Shown here: positions 25,980-34,072 of the stretch, piece after piece
Layout of the letters: each line of letters starts with the position of its first letter
Position numbering within the stretch: the stretch's first letter is position 1
Origin: Candidatus Nutricula glyptotermitis
GTDB lineage: Bacteria; Actinomycetota; Actinomycetes; Actinomycetales; Bifidobacteriaceae
DNA length: 43,952 nucleotides
NCBI GenBank assembly: GCA_031263495.1
Contig: JAISFQ010000119.1
Location: 1 to 43,952 of the forward strand
Direction of reading: 5' to 3'
Program-made: the position numbers and the translations under genes
Notes under the pieces: generated by a model
Database searches by the model: none
Seen by the model: only the letters and a program-made list of their open reading frames with translations
Told to the model about the DNA's origin: nothing

Positions 25980-26008
25980 ATTATACACGGAATCTTGGGG
26001 GAGCGCAA
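25980..26008 (-). promoter_or_regulatory. Promoter of the mgtA transcript
   Basis: TTGCGC (26003-26008), 17-nt spacer, TATAAT (25980-25985) on the minus strand; predicted start near 25973. Confidence 0.7.
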
Positions 26009-26036
26009 GTGGCCGAGATATGCTTTTTCGTAAGTG

Positions 26037-26603
26037 TCAAGCGTTACGAAACCCACACCACACCAAGTGGTCGTTTATCACGCCGACTGCTTGTAAGTAT
26101 GAGTAGATGATAGTCGAGCCGATGAACTTGAAACCGCGCTTTTTCATATCAGTGCTTACTTTGTCTGAAAGCAGGGATGTAGCAGGCAGTTGATCTTGCG
26201 TTTCCCAATTATTTACGACTTGCTTACCGTCCGTGAACTGCCAAATGTAGTTGTCGAGCGAACCGAATTCGTCGCATAGCGCAAAATATGTTTTTGCATT
26301 CGTAATTGCGGCGTTCACTTTTAGGCGATTGCGGATTATGCCTGGGTTTTTGAGCAGTTCCGCGACTTTTGCGTCGTCGTATGTGATTAGTTTGTGAGGA
26401 TTGAAGTCGTCAAAAGCAACGCACAACGTATCCATTTTGCGCAATATTCCACGCCAACTGAGCCCAGCCTGTTTGCCTTCCAAAACAAGCATTTTGAACA
26501 TGTGCAGGTCATCGTGACAAGGCACTCCCCATTCCGTGTCGTGATAGCGCATGGACAGCGGATCGGTCAGCGACCAAGGGCAGCGAAGCGGTTCTGTATT
26601 CAT
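26037..26603 (-). CDS. tag: DNA-3-methyladenine glycosylase I
   Basis: 188 residues from ATG 26603. Tag removes 3-methyladenine from alkylated DNA. It aligns from RCPW and YHDTEWGVP through LEGKQAGLSW, GIIRNRLKV and KKRGFKFIGSTI to NDHLVWCGF. The zinc ligands Cys8, His21, and the C-terminal His and Cys are all present. I chose ATG 26603 over a TTG twelve codons upstream because TTGCAT, 17 nt, TAAACT places the -10 box 7 nt before it (leaderless). Confidence 0.93.
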   Translation of the reverse strand: MNTEPLRCPWSLTDPLSMRYHDTEWGVPCHDDLHMFKMLVLEGKQAGLSWRGILRKMDTLCVAFDDFNPHKLITYDDAKVAELLKNPGIIRNRLKVNAAITNAKTYFALCDEFGSLDNYIWQFTDGKQVVNNWETQDQLPATSLLSDKVSTDMKKRGFKFIGSTIIYSYLQAVGVINDHLVWCGFRNA

Positions 26604-26641
26604 AAGAATAAGTTTACTATGGTTTGTGTGCAGATGCAATA

Positions 26642-26748
26642 GACGAATTTAACTACACGTTTTACCAAAACACTACACACTTTACCATTTAACTACCAAC
26701 TTTACCTTTTTACTACACGTTTTACCGTTTTGCTACATGTTTTACACT
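26642..26748. repeat. Tandem repeat across the TfoX-like stop codon
   Basis: Minus strand reads GTGTAAAACATGTAGCAAA, then repeated GGTAAAACGTGTAGT-type units. The first GTG TAA is the end of the upstream gene. Same family as 10702-10802. Confidence 0.8.
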
Positions 26749-27068
26749 TTCTTTTTCTTAGATCGAGGTTTCCGCACTGGCACAACCTGCAACAACTCTT
26801 CGACTACGCGTCTTGCTGTCTCGCTGTCGTCGATGTCAAGAATGTAATGTTCCTTTGCACCGCCGTACGGGAAGCCTTTGTCTGCGTTTATCATTAGCTC
26901 ATCCAACACAGGCAGCATTTTAACGTACACTGTATCGTCGCAAACAAGCAGAATCGGCTTTTCGTCCACCCAAACCATGTATTCGCCGAACATCTTTTTG
27001 TAGCGAATGTTGCCAGTGCCACGAATTTGCTCGCAAACAAACTCTATAAACTCAACCGATGTCGCCAT
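26742..27068 (-). CDS. TfoX N-terminal domain protein
   Basis: 108 residues with the TfoX-N fold: KKMFGEYMVWVDEKPILLVCDD, GFPYGGAKEHYIL and a basic tail (RKPRSKKKK). Unlike full TfoX competence regulators, only this domain is present, so a role in competence cannot be assumed. GGAGGG precedes the ATG. Last gene of the four-gene minus-strand unit, 19 nt after rhuM-like. Confidence 0.85.
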   Translation of the reverse strand: MATSVEFIEFVCEQIRGTGNIRYKKMFGEYMVWVDEKPILLVCDDTVYVKMLPVLDELMINADKGFPYGGAKEHYILDIDDSETARRVVEELLQVVPVRKPRSKKKKV

Positions 27069-27087
27069 GTGTTGCCCTCCTTTACCT

Positions 27088-28098
27088 TTACTTGTTGCCT
27101 ATCTGCTTGTTAATCTGTCGATCAAAGTCTGAAATTATCTTTTGCGTTTTGTTAAATTCATCGTACTCACTTTCAGCTTTTTGACTGGCGTTTTTACGTG
27201 ATATAGTTCCTTTTCCTTTCAGTATTTTATATTTTCTAAACTCCAAAAAGGCATTAATGCTTGTGTTGAAATCGTCCATTGTAAAAGAGTGCTCTTCTTC
27301 AATCAAATCTTCAATATAATCAAAAAACCCAGTCACGCTTCTTTCAAGTCTGCGAATCTGTTGCTCGTCAAGATAGTTTTTGGCGATAGTAACATCAGGT
27401 TTTAAGATTCTGCCATCTGGCGAGTTTTTCCAAGTCATCAACCCCATGTTCTCTTTGCTTTTATCAGCCGAAGCGTATACTATTTCAGGCGCGGTTTTGC
27501 CTGTAATCGCATAATGAAACTTATTTTGAATAGTAGCATAAAATTCGCGGGTTATAGGACTGTTTTTGTCATAATCTATTGAGCATTCAGCAAAAATATC
27601 GGTAATTTGTTGCCATATTCTTCTTTCACTTGCCCGAATAGACCTAACGCGCTCAAGAAGTTCTCGGAAATAATCTTTCCCAAAAACTGTTTCGCCAAGT
27701 TTCAAGCGTTCATCATCAAGCACGAAACCTTTTTGAATAAACTCTTTCAAAACCGAAGTTGCCCAAATACGAAACTTAGTCGCTTTCAATGAATTTACGC
27801 GATAACCAACAGAAATCACAGCATCTAAATTGTAGAGATTTACGTCGTTTGTTTGTAGTTTACTCTTAATTGCCCCATGTCGAGTGGTTGTTTCCATTTT
27901 GGAAATAACCACTTTTTCGTCAAGTTCTCCGTCCTCAAATATATTAGATAAATGTTTGCTAATTGCGGACACTCCGACCCCAAACAGTTCAGACATTGCT
28001 TTTTGCGTTACCCAAATTGTACCTTTATCGACAGCGACATTGATAGAAGCCTCATTATCGGGAAGTTGGTACAGAACGTAAGTTATTTCTTTACTCAT
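27088..28098 (-). CDS. RhuM family protein
   Basis: 336 residues. N-terminal region (ITYVLYQLPDNEASINVAVDKGTIWVTQKAMSELFGV in short pieces) with a helix-turn-helix-like part VGVSAISKHLSNIF, then NLDAVISVGYRVNSLKATKFRIWAT, the core of the RhuM/KilA-N-like family, and a helical C-terminal region. RhuM genes occur in pathogenicity islands, phages and restriction loci; the molecular role is unknown. Its ATG overlaps the stop of the preceding gene (ATGA). Confidence 0.9.
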   Translation of the reverse strand: MSKEITYVLYQLPDNEASINVAVDKGTIWVTQKAMSELFGVGVSAISKHLSNIFEDGELDEKVVISKMETTTRHGAIKSKLQTNDVNLYNLDAVISVGYRVNSLKATKFRIWATSVLKEFIQKGFVLDDERLKLGETVFGKDYFRELLERVRSIRASERRIWQQITDIFAECSIDYDKNSPITREFYATIQNKFHYAITGKTAPEIVYASADKSKENMGLMTWKNSPDGRILKPDVTIAKNYLDEQQIRRLERSVTGFFDYIEDLIEEEHSFTMDDFNTSINAFLEFRKYKILKGKGTISRKNASQKAESEYDEFNKTQKIISDFDRQINKQIGNK

Positions 28099-28313
28099 TC
28101 GCCCACCAGCCTTTGAAACGTAACGCGCTTTTCTTTAAGCGAGACTTTGCCGACTTGATATCCGAACTGCATGGCTTCCTTTTTGGCGTTTAAGAACGAG
28201 TGGTCGATATCGAAACCTAGCACATTGTGGACGTCGTCAAAGGTCAATGTGAAAGTGTCGCGCCCATCTGCACAGGTCTGTAAATGCTTCCACAATGGTT
28301 CATATTTACTCAT
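28095..28313 (-). CDS. DUF7662-like small protein
   Basis: 72 residues beginning MSKYEPLWKHLQTCADGRDT, with LTFDDVHNVLGFDIDHSF and a strand-rich KVSLKEKRVTFQRL end. The MSKYEPLW start and LTF-segment match a widespread small family of unknown function found beside acetyltransferase and restriction genes. It overlaps both neighbours by 4 bp (ATGA), so the operon is translationally coupled. Confidence 0.75.
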   Translation of the reverse strand: MSKYEPLWKHLQTCADGRDTFTLTFDDVHNVLGFDIDHSFLNAKKEAMQFGYQVGKVSLKEKRVTFQRLVGE

Positions 28314-28945
28314 AACCGCTCCTTTATCTCATGTTTTACCTGCTCCAAGTCGCTATTACTAAGCAACGGAATCAACTGCTGAATCTCGGCAACTGGCTTG
28401 TCCCACCACTTAAACGCCAGCATTAAGTCGATCAGTTCGTCATTAAAACGCTTGCGAACAGGCTTTGCAGGGTTACCAACCGCGACAGTGTAAGGCTGAA
28501 TATCACTCGCGACCACGGCATTTGCGCCAATAATCGCGCCGTCACCGATATGCACACCAGCAAGAATCGTCGCATTTTGCCCAATCCACACATCATTTCC
28601 GACTACGGTGTCGCCCTTCACAGGCATGTTCGTAAGCGGTGGCACATCTTTCGTAAAGCCTACGATATAGAACGGAAACGTGCTTACAGCGTTCATTTGG
28701 TGGTTCGCGCCATTCATCACAAACTCCACACCCGCCGCAATTTGGCAAAACTTGCCGATAATCAACTTGTCGCCATAAAACTCGTAATGGTGCGTGACAT
28801 GGCTTTCGAAGTTTTCGTCGCTACAATATGTGAAATCGCCGACCTCAATGTTCGCGCGCGTGATAGTCGGCTTGACATTCGTCACAAGTGCGCCCTCAAC
28901 TGGGTACACTGTGTTCGGATCTGGCAGATTCGGCGGTATGCTCAT
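28310..28945 (-). CDS. CatB-related O-acetyltransferase (Vat/XAT hexapeptide family)
   Basis: 211 residues. It has a left-handed beta helix (VKGDTVVGNDVWIGQNATIL, IGDGAIIGANAVV) and the XAT-type HHYEFYGDKLIIGKFCQIA and GANHQMNAVSTFPFY parts holding the likely catalytic His. Such enzymes acetylate streptogramin, chloramphenicol or sugars; the drug-resistance role is only one option. AGGAG lies 6 nt before the ATG. First gene of the unit that runs into DUF7662-like, rhuM-like and TfoX-like genes. Confidence 0.88.
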   Translation of the reverse strand: MSIPPNLPDPNTVYPVEGALVTNVKPTITRANIEVGDFTYCSDENFESHVTHHYEFYGDKLIIGKFCQIAAGVEFVMNGANHQMNAVSTFPFYIVGFTKDVPPLTNMPVKGDTVVGNDVWIGQNATILAGVHIGDGAIIGANAVVASDIQPYTVAVGNPAKPVRKRFNDELIDLMLAFKWWDKPVAEIQQLIPLLSNSDLEQVKHEIKERL

Positions 28946-29266
28946 GTGTTGCTCCTTACGCTTATTAGTTTACAGGAGTTGGGCGCGGGATGCAACTTGT
29001 TGTTAAAGGAGGGTAGCGTCTCAATTTGTGTGTATTTTACGAATCGCTTTATAATTCTCGCGACAACCACTCTCAGAATTCCGCACGTAGATGCGGAATC
29101 TTAATTAAAAGTGTGAGCGCATGCGAACACCATTAAATGCATTCGCGTTGCGGAATTCAGAGGTGAAGTGCGTGCGGAGTCAAGAACAGGGGCACTAGAT
29201 GAGAACGTAAGTCAGTTCGTACAACTCACAGAATTTGGAACACTTTCTGCCCCTTAACCCCGCCCT
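28946..29266. repeat. Repeat fragments between acetyltransferase and LicD-like genes
   Basis: IS-end-like sequence (29011-29037), then a hairpin-repeat piece: CCGCACGTAGATGCGGAATC (29081-29101) and the linker GTGTGAGCGCATGCGAAC (29112-29129). No gene is seen. Confidence 0.6.
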
Positions 29267-29295
29267 TTGCATTATGAGCAGTTTTCAAGTATACT
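29267..29295 (+). promoter_or_regulatory. Promoter of the LicD-methyltransferase gene
   Basis: TTGCAT (29267-29272), 17-nt spacer, TATACT (29290-29295); the GTG start follows after 6 nt, so the mRNA is probably leaderless. Confidence 0.7.
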
Positions 29296-29301
29296 TAACA
29301 T

Positions 29302-30936
29302 GTGCGAGTGACGAAGTTTGCAATAATATTTGCTAATCCACGAGTCAGGGACACGGATGTACTGACGGTGAAGTTTGATGAGCGAGCAATATTTAATTCT
29401 GCCAATTTTCTGCACATCGGACCTTTGGTTTATGTGCCGATTCCTAAGGCTCTCATGCCGTTTTTGCAGGGAAAATCAACTTTGAGCATTGAAGATGTCT
29501 CAAAAGACAAAGAAGTTGCGTACGCAGAAGTGATTTTTGGCAAAAAAAGCGATACGAGCGTGATAAATGGGGAGCGCGTGTTGATTGAGGATGCGGATGG
29601 GAGACCGCTTGCAGTCAACAAATGGGGCAGACTTGGTCACGCAACCGCGTTGGACGATAAAGTCCGTCCGACACTTATTTCTAAAACCAAAGAAATTCTT
29701 GACGAACTCACAAAAATTGGCTATAAGGTCGCGATTTCAAGCGCAACTTTGTTAGCGGCAGTCAGGAATAAAGGCAAAATGCTAGATAGCGATGATGATT
29801 CTGACCTGCTCGTTTTTTCAGATTCCGAATTGCCACAAGATGCATATTTATTGATGCTTAAATTGAAGCGTGACCTTGAAAAACGCGGACATACAGTGAT
29901 TCGTTTTTCTGGAGCGCACATACAGGCACTATTTTTTGCGGAAAACGGTTCCATTGACTTTTATATTGACTTTTTCGTTGGATTCTTCAAAGACGGCTAT
30001 TACAATCAGCCTTTTGCGTTACGTAAAAAGATGCCTAAGGAATCGATTTACCCATTTAAGCAGATATATTGGGAAGGCGATTTTGTGCCAGCACCTGCTG
30101 TGCCTGAAGATTGGCTTGCGGCGTGCTATGGTGAAGATTGGCGAACTCCTAATCCTGCATTTCGTTTTAACAATCCCGTGCTCACAACGTATCTTTTTAA
30201 TCAGTGGTTCGGTAATTCGATGAACGATGTACGCGATTTTTGGGAAGCGGAGGCGACTTCATCTGTCGAATTTTTGAAGCATGTTTTTGATTCAGAAACG
30301 CACACTCATCTAGTCAAAAAATATATTAAAAGCGGAGTGCCAATACTTGATATTGGTTTTGGAAACGGTGAGTTTTCTGCAGATTTAGTTGAACAAAATC
30401 ATCCTGTGCTGGCGATTGACTATAGCGCAGTTGCTGTCCAAAAGGCAAAAATAAAGTTTGCAGATAAAAAATTGAAGCGCGAATTGGTTTTTAAGTATAT
30501 AAATTTGCATGACGATAACGCGTTAATCGAGCTGTTGACCGATATTGAAGCGGACGAAAGAGAGTGGAGTGTGAACATTTCGCACGGTTTACATTTGTTT
30601 ATGGGAAGCGCACGTAGGCAGATTTATTATAGTCTTTCAAAAATATTGAAACCAAAAAACATCACACAAAAGCCCGCAAAAAGCACACAATCACAAATTA
30701 ACACCGGGTTGCCACTCGCAGTCATTTCATTTGACACGGAAACAGATGTTAATATGCTGGATATAGACGATCCGAACACGTGGTGGTTGGGGAAAAATAC
30801 TTTTTTTGATGAAATTGATGACTACCCACTGGAAGTCATTGCAGAGCGAAAGGGCGAGAAAGTCCTGTCAAACGGAAGGACGCGCGATTTTATTACGGTA
30901 GTAGTGAAATATGCGGAAAAAGGGAAGGAGAGGTAA
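29302..30936 (+). CDS. LicD/fukutin-type transferase fused to a SAM methyltransferase
   Basis: 544 residues. The middle part (about 130-290) has the LicD-family site DSDDDSDLLV (Asp162-Asp168) and CYGEDWRTPNPAF, typical of proteins that transfer phosphocholine or polyol phosphate from a CDP donor to a glycan. Residues from about 345 form a class I methyltransferase with ILDIGFGNGEF (348-358) and an acidic strand end LAIDYSA. The first 100 residues (FANPRVRDTDVLTVKF) are an additional strand-rich domain. It probably decorates a surface glycan with a methylated group. GTG start chosen by the promoter. Confidence 0.8.
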   Translation: MRVTKFAIIFANPRVRDTDVLTVKFDERAIFNSANFLHIGPLVYVPIPKALMPFLQGKSTLSIEDVSKDKEVAYAEVIFGKKSDTSVINGERVLIEDADGRPLAVNKWGRLGHATALDDKVRPTLISKTKEILDELTKIGYKVAISSATLLAAVRNKGKMLDSDDDSDLLVFSDSELPQDAYLLMLKLKRDLEKRGHTVIRFSGAHIQALFFAENGSIDFYIDFFVGFFKDGYYNQPFALRKKMPKESIYPFKQIYWEGDFVPAPAVPEDWLAACYGEDWRTPNPAFRFNNPVLTTYLFNQWFGNSMNDVRDFWEAEATSSVEFLKHVFDSETHTHLVKKYIKSGVPILDIGFGNGEFSADLVEQNHPVLAIDYSAVAVQKAKIKFADKKLKRELVFKYINLHDDNALIELLTDIEADEREWSVNISHGLHLFMGSARRQIYYSLSKILKPKNITQKPAKSTQSQINTGLPLAVISFDTETDVNMLDIDDPNTWWLGKNTFFDEIDDYPLEVIAERKGEKVLSNGRTRDFITVVVKYAEKGKER

Positions 30937-30937
30937 A

Positions 30938-31216
30938 ATGGAAAGAGATTATGCTATTGGAGCGGTAAGGTTGGCGGTACAACTGCCAGCCAAAGCGGTG
31001 CGTGGAGTGTACAATATCACGAGCGTAATGTTCAATCAGTTGGTGCGCAGAGATAAGGATTTGATTCGAATACGCGAGGGCATAGACGCTTTGGAAAGGC
31101 ACGAAATTGCGCCGCAAGATGCAAAAGTTGCCGAACTCTACGATTTGGTGTACGTGAAAATTGCGGAGGATAAAAAGGCTGGAAAGCGCGCGAAAAGTGT
31201 TAAATTGCCGAGGTGA
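30938..31216 (+). CDS. Hypothetical protein, 92 aa
   Basis: 92 residues from ATG 30938, one base past the stop of the LicD-like gene and with AGGAGAGG upstream. Begins MERDYAIGAVRLAVQL and ends with a basic KKAGKRAKSVKLPR tail; helical, no membrane segment. No family recognised. Tight coupling suggests a role with the LicD-methyltransferase, but nothing in the sequence says which. Confidence 0.65.
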   Translation: MERDYAIGAVRLAVQLPAKAVRGVYNITSVMFNQLVRRDKDLIRIREGIDALERHEIAPQDAKVAELYDLVYVKIAEDKKAGKRAKSVKLPR

Positions 31217-31258
31217 AAGCGGCGCTGCGAGTTATCATGAACATTAATTAAAGGAGTT

Positions 31259-32527
31259 TTGGTTATAAAAATTAAGACATTGAAAGGGAACAGCGCATTC
31301 TTAAAAGAGTTTTATAAACCAATTGTGGCGTTGGTGATTTTAATGGTATTAATCACATATTATGTTTTAGCGCCAGCAAGTCCAAAAATCATTGCGACGC
31401 TTTCTGAGGACGAAATGCCATCGCAGAACGTTGCAGTCGAACTAAATTGTGCGCGAGCAACTGCGCTTTCAATCGGAACTGCTGAAGGTGGATTGGCAAA
31501 AAAATGCGAACAGCGCGAGAATCAAAAACTTTCGATTGCGTCAATAAGTAAAATCATTACTGCTCTTGTTTTTTTGAAACATACGCAGTCAAACGAGATA
31601 GAGTTAAACACAAAAATTCAACTCACACCTGCAGATGTTGCGATTTCGGCAAGATATAAATCCGAACTACAATCTGCAACGATTGACGTTTATGTTGGTC
31701 AAGAAATAACTTATAACCAACTACTTGAAGGCATGTTAATCGCAAGTGCTGGGAATTTCGCGCAGATTTTGGTCAACCACGCATTTGGAGGGTTTAATGA
31801 ATACAAAAAAGCAGCCGAAACATATTTATCTGAGTCTAAACTTTCAAACACGATAATTGGCAAAGATCCAGATGGAATTGGCGATGACACATTATCGACC
31901 GCGAACGACTTATTTGAGCTCGGTAAATTGGCTATGACGCAAGAAACGATTCGGGAAATTACCACAAGCGCAAAGTTTACGCTTGAGGGAAACGTTTATG
32001 AAAACACAAACGAGTTAATAGACCAAGGTTTTACTGGAATCAAGACAGGAACAAACTATGTTTCTGGCGATTGTTTACTTTTTTCATACAAAGTTACGAA
32101 ATTTGGGCGAACTTACAACGCAATTGGAGTTATTTTGCACGCGAACGCGCAACGTTTTGATGTCGCAAAAGAAATGCTTCGCGAGTTGGAGAAAAGTATT
32201 CAAGAAGTTGAAGTCGTCAAGGAAGGCGAAACGGTCGGAAGCATTAGTTATTCAAGTCCACTTGGGGAAATAACGCAAGAGTTGGTTGCCAAAAGCGCAG
32301 TAAAAGTTCCACTAGCCCAAAACGAATCTGTGCGTTTTGACGTAGCGACAGATATTGCAAAGAAGCAAATCACTTATGCGTTCCGCCTTTCAACTGCAGA
32401 ATCCGCAGAAAACATCGCCGAACTTTCAGCCACAGTCAACCTAGAATCCTGCGCACTTCCGGCAAACTCCTTTTTTGCGCACTTTGAGCATATAACAGGC
32501 GTTTACACGCATCCATGGTGTTATTAA
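31259..32527 (+). CDS. D-alanyl-D-alanine carboxypeptidase (peptidase S11)
   Basis: 422 residues. An N-terminal membrane anchor (about 14-40) is followed by a penicillin-binding domain: SIASISK (SxxK with Ser95 and Lys98), SAGN (163-166) and KTGT (262-265). It removes the last D-Ala from peptidoglycan stem peptides outside the membrane. Start is uncertain: TTG 31259 lies only 2 nt behind GGAG, whereas ATA 31265 (reading MKIKTLKGN) has the proper 8-nt spacing, as if an ATG had mutated. Third gene behind the LicD-like gene. Confidence 0.9.
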   Translation: MVIKIKTLKGNSAFLKEFYKPIVALVILMVLITYYVLAPASPKIIATLSEDEMPSQNVAVELNCARATALSIGTAEGGLAKKCEQRENQKLSIASISKIITALVFLKHTQSNEIELNTKIQLTPADVAISARYKSELQSATIDVYVGQEITYNQLLEGMLIASAGNFAQILVNHAFGGFNEYKKAAETYLSESKLSNTIIGKDPDGIGDDTLSTANDLFELGKLAMTQETIREITTSAKFTLEGNVYENTNELIDQGFTGIKTGTNYVSGDCLLFSYKVTKFGRTYNAIGVILHANAQRFDVAKEMLRELEKSIQEVEVVKEGETVGSISYSSPLGEITQELVAKSAVKVPLAQNESVRFDVATDIAKKQITYAFRLSTAESAENIAELSATVNLESCALPANSFFAHFEHITGVYTHPWCY

Positions 32528-32544
32528 ACAAAAGACACTGGCGT

Positions 32545-32612
32545 GCAATGAATAATGAATAGTTAATAATGAGTAATGAGTAATGAGTAAGGAGTAATGA
32601 GTAAGGAGTAAT
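32545..32612. repeat. Heptad array after the carboxypeptidase gene
   Basis: Several GAGTAAT/GAGTAAG units as at 1870-2040, in a gene-free gap. Confidence 0.8.
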
Positions 32613-33575
32613 TTGCTCGCGCTTACGCGCTTCGCGGTTGAATCGGAATTCGCCTATCGGCTCACACTTTGATTGCTCACGCTACGCGTTCGCATTGCTA
32701 CCGCGCGCGTGGTGAAGTACCGCTTGTCGTCACGTAGTGCGTGAAATGCTCTTTTTGTTTGTCATCCCGTAGCGCGTGAAACGCGCGACACGGGATCTGG
32801 CTTCAAAAGCTGTATGTCCTTTCTTGGTGACGCAGATCCCGCATCGCTTCGCTTGCGGGATGACAAAAAATGGAATTCGCGTTGCGAATACTCTGATTGC
32901 TCGCGCTTACGCGCTTCGCGGTTGAATCGGAATTCATTTCATTCATACTTCTATAGCGCTGCGTCAGCGTGCGCTACGCGCCCGCCGACTTGCGCATTGC
33001 TTGGATTTTTCAGTATGAAAAATCCAAGCCTCTGCTGTGAAGTTACTTTTGGGTTAAGAGTAACTCTGCTGCAGAGTGGCTTGGCAAGACCTAAGTCTTG
33101 CCAAGCCTTAGCGCAACATAAAAAACAACAAGCGAAAGCGAAGTTGTTTTGTATGTTGCGGGGTTAGAGTGTGAGCACGCGTAGCGTGTGAACTCCGTTT
33201 TGTACGTAGCGAGGAGTACTCTTAATGCCGCACAGTACTTCTACTCTGAATTCCGCACTGCGAAACGAAGTGTAGCGTGATGCGGAATCTTAATTATAAA
33301 GTATTCGCAAAGCGAATGCGATTTAATTGTATTGCTACGCAATACTTCGTTTTAAGATTCCGCGAGGGTCAAACGGGGTCAAATGGGGTCAAATGCTCAA
33401 TCGCATTTTCCTACGCTGGGTCAAATGCTCAATCGCATTTTCCTCCTCCGTCCACGTTTTCCAGCACGGAATTCTGAGGTAGAGTGCGTGCGAGGCAGAA
33501 CCTTCTCATTCCGCAAGTGCTTTGTAATGCAGATCCCGTGTCGCGCTCACTTCGTTCACGCTACGGGATGACAAA
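32613..33575 (+). repeat. Hairpin-chain repeat, copy C with extra palindromes
   Basis: Stem 1 (33000-33012 with 33016-33028), stem 2 GGCTTGGCAAGA (33078-33089) with TCTTGCCAAGCC (33096-33107), stem 3 GCGCAACATAAAAAA (33111 on) with TTTTGTATGTTGCG. Before and after lie three ATCCCG/CGGGAT palindromes (about 32763, 32824 and 33532) and two copies of TCAAATGCTCAATCGCATTT (33393, 33421). ORFs here are by-products. Confidence 0.85.
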
Positions 33576-33613
33576 TAGGGAAACTGCACCACGCGTGCGG
33601 TAGCAATATATCA

Positions 33614-33656
33614 AAGCGTAAAATTATTTTGCACATTGCAAAATAATTTTACTCCG
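33614..33656. repeat. AT-rich palindrome
   Basis: TAAAATTATTTTGC and its complement GCAAAATAATTTTA flank a short loop. Terminator-like on either strand, with no adjacent gene end. Confidence 0.5.
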
Positions 33657-33793
33657 TTTCCCACGAGCTTAACCCCGAGCGAACTTCACGCAACAAAACA
33701 ACATCACTCACGTCTACTCAACCAAGAAACAAAACCCAACATTCAAGATTAACACCCCAACCTGACCTTAACCCTGAGCGAAAAGGCAACTTC

Positions 33794-33951
33794 AGGAATT
33801 TTGCACAATTATTTTAGCTTTTCGACTTCACCAAGAGGAAGTGACGGCAACATCAATGAACGAATACTTTGATACCAAATGTAAGATAGAAGTAAAGAAA
33901 ATGGCTTCCTCGTCGGTACAGGAGAAAAATAAAATAATTGTGCAAAATTCC
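33794..33951. repeat. 158-bp element bounded by a perfect 21-bp inverted repeat
   Basis: Positions 33794-33814 and 33931-33951 are exact reverse complements (GGAATTTTGCACAATTATTT start). The inside has no clear gene; a 62-codon minus ORF crosses it. It may be a small transposon-like unit or an RNA with a very long stem. Confidence 0.6.
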
Positions 33952-33979
33952 CCAGTACTGCTTTTTCAGCGAAGTACAT

Positions 33980-34008
33980 TTGCGAACGTAAACTCATTCG
34001 TGTATACT
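33980..34008 (+). promoter_or_regulatory. Promoter of parA-parB
   Basis: TTGCGA (33980-33985), 17-nt spacer, TATACT (34003-34008). The 14-bp segment GTGTATACTATTAA occurs twice (34000-34013 and 34028-34041), giving a second -10 box or an operator. Confidence 0.6.
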
Positions 34009-34072
34009 ATTAAATATATTTTTTATAGTGTATACTATTAACTAGAGATGCTATAAAGTAAGGGTAAGTGAA

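Noticed and set aside
33277-33571. ORFs inside the hairpin repeats, here and at 32814-33167, 38785-38994 and 43457-43783
   Set aside because: They run through palindromic repeat sequence, lack ribosome-binding sites and read differently in each copy.
33809-33997. 62-codon minus ORF across the 21-bp inverted repeat
   Set aside because: It crosses both the element and one repeat arm, has no ribosome-binding site and resembles no family I know.
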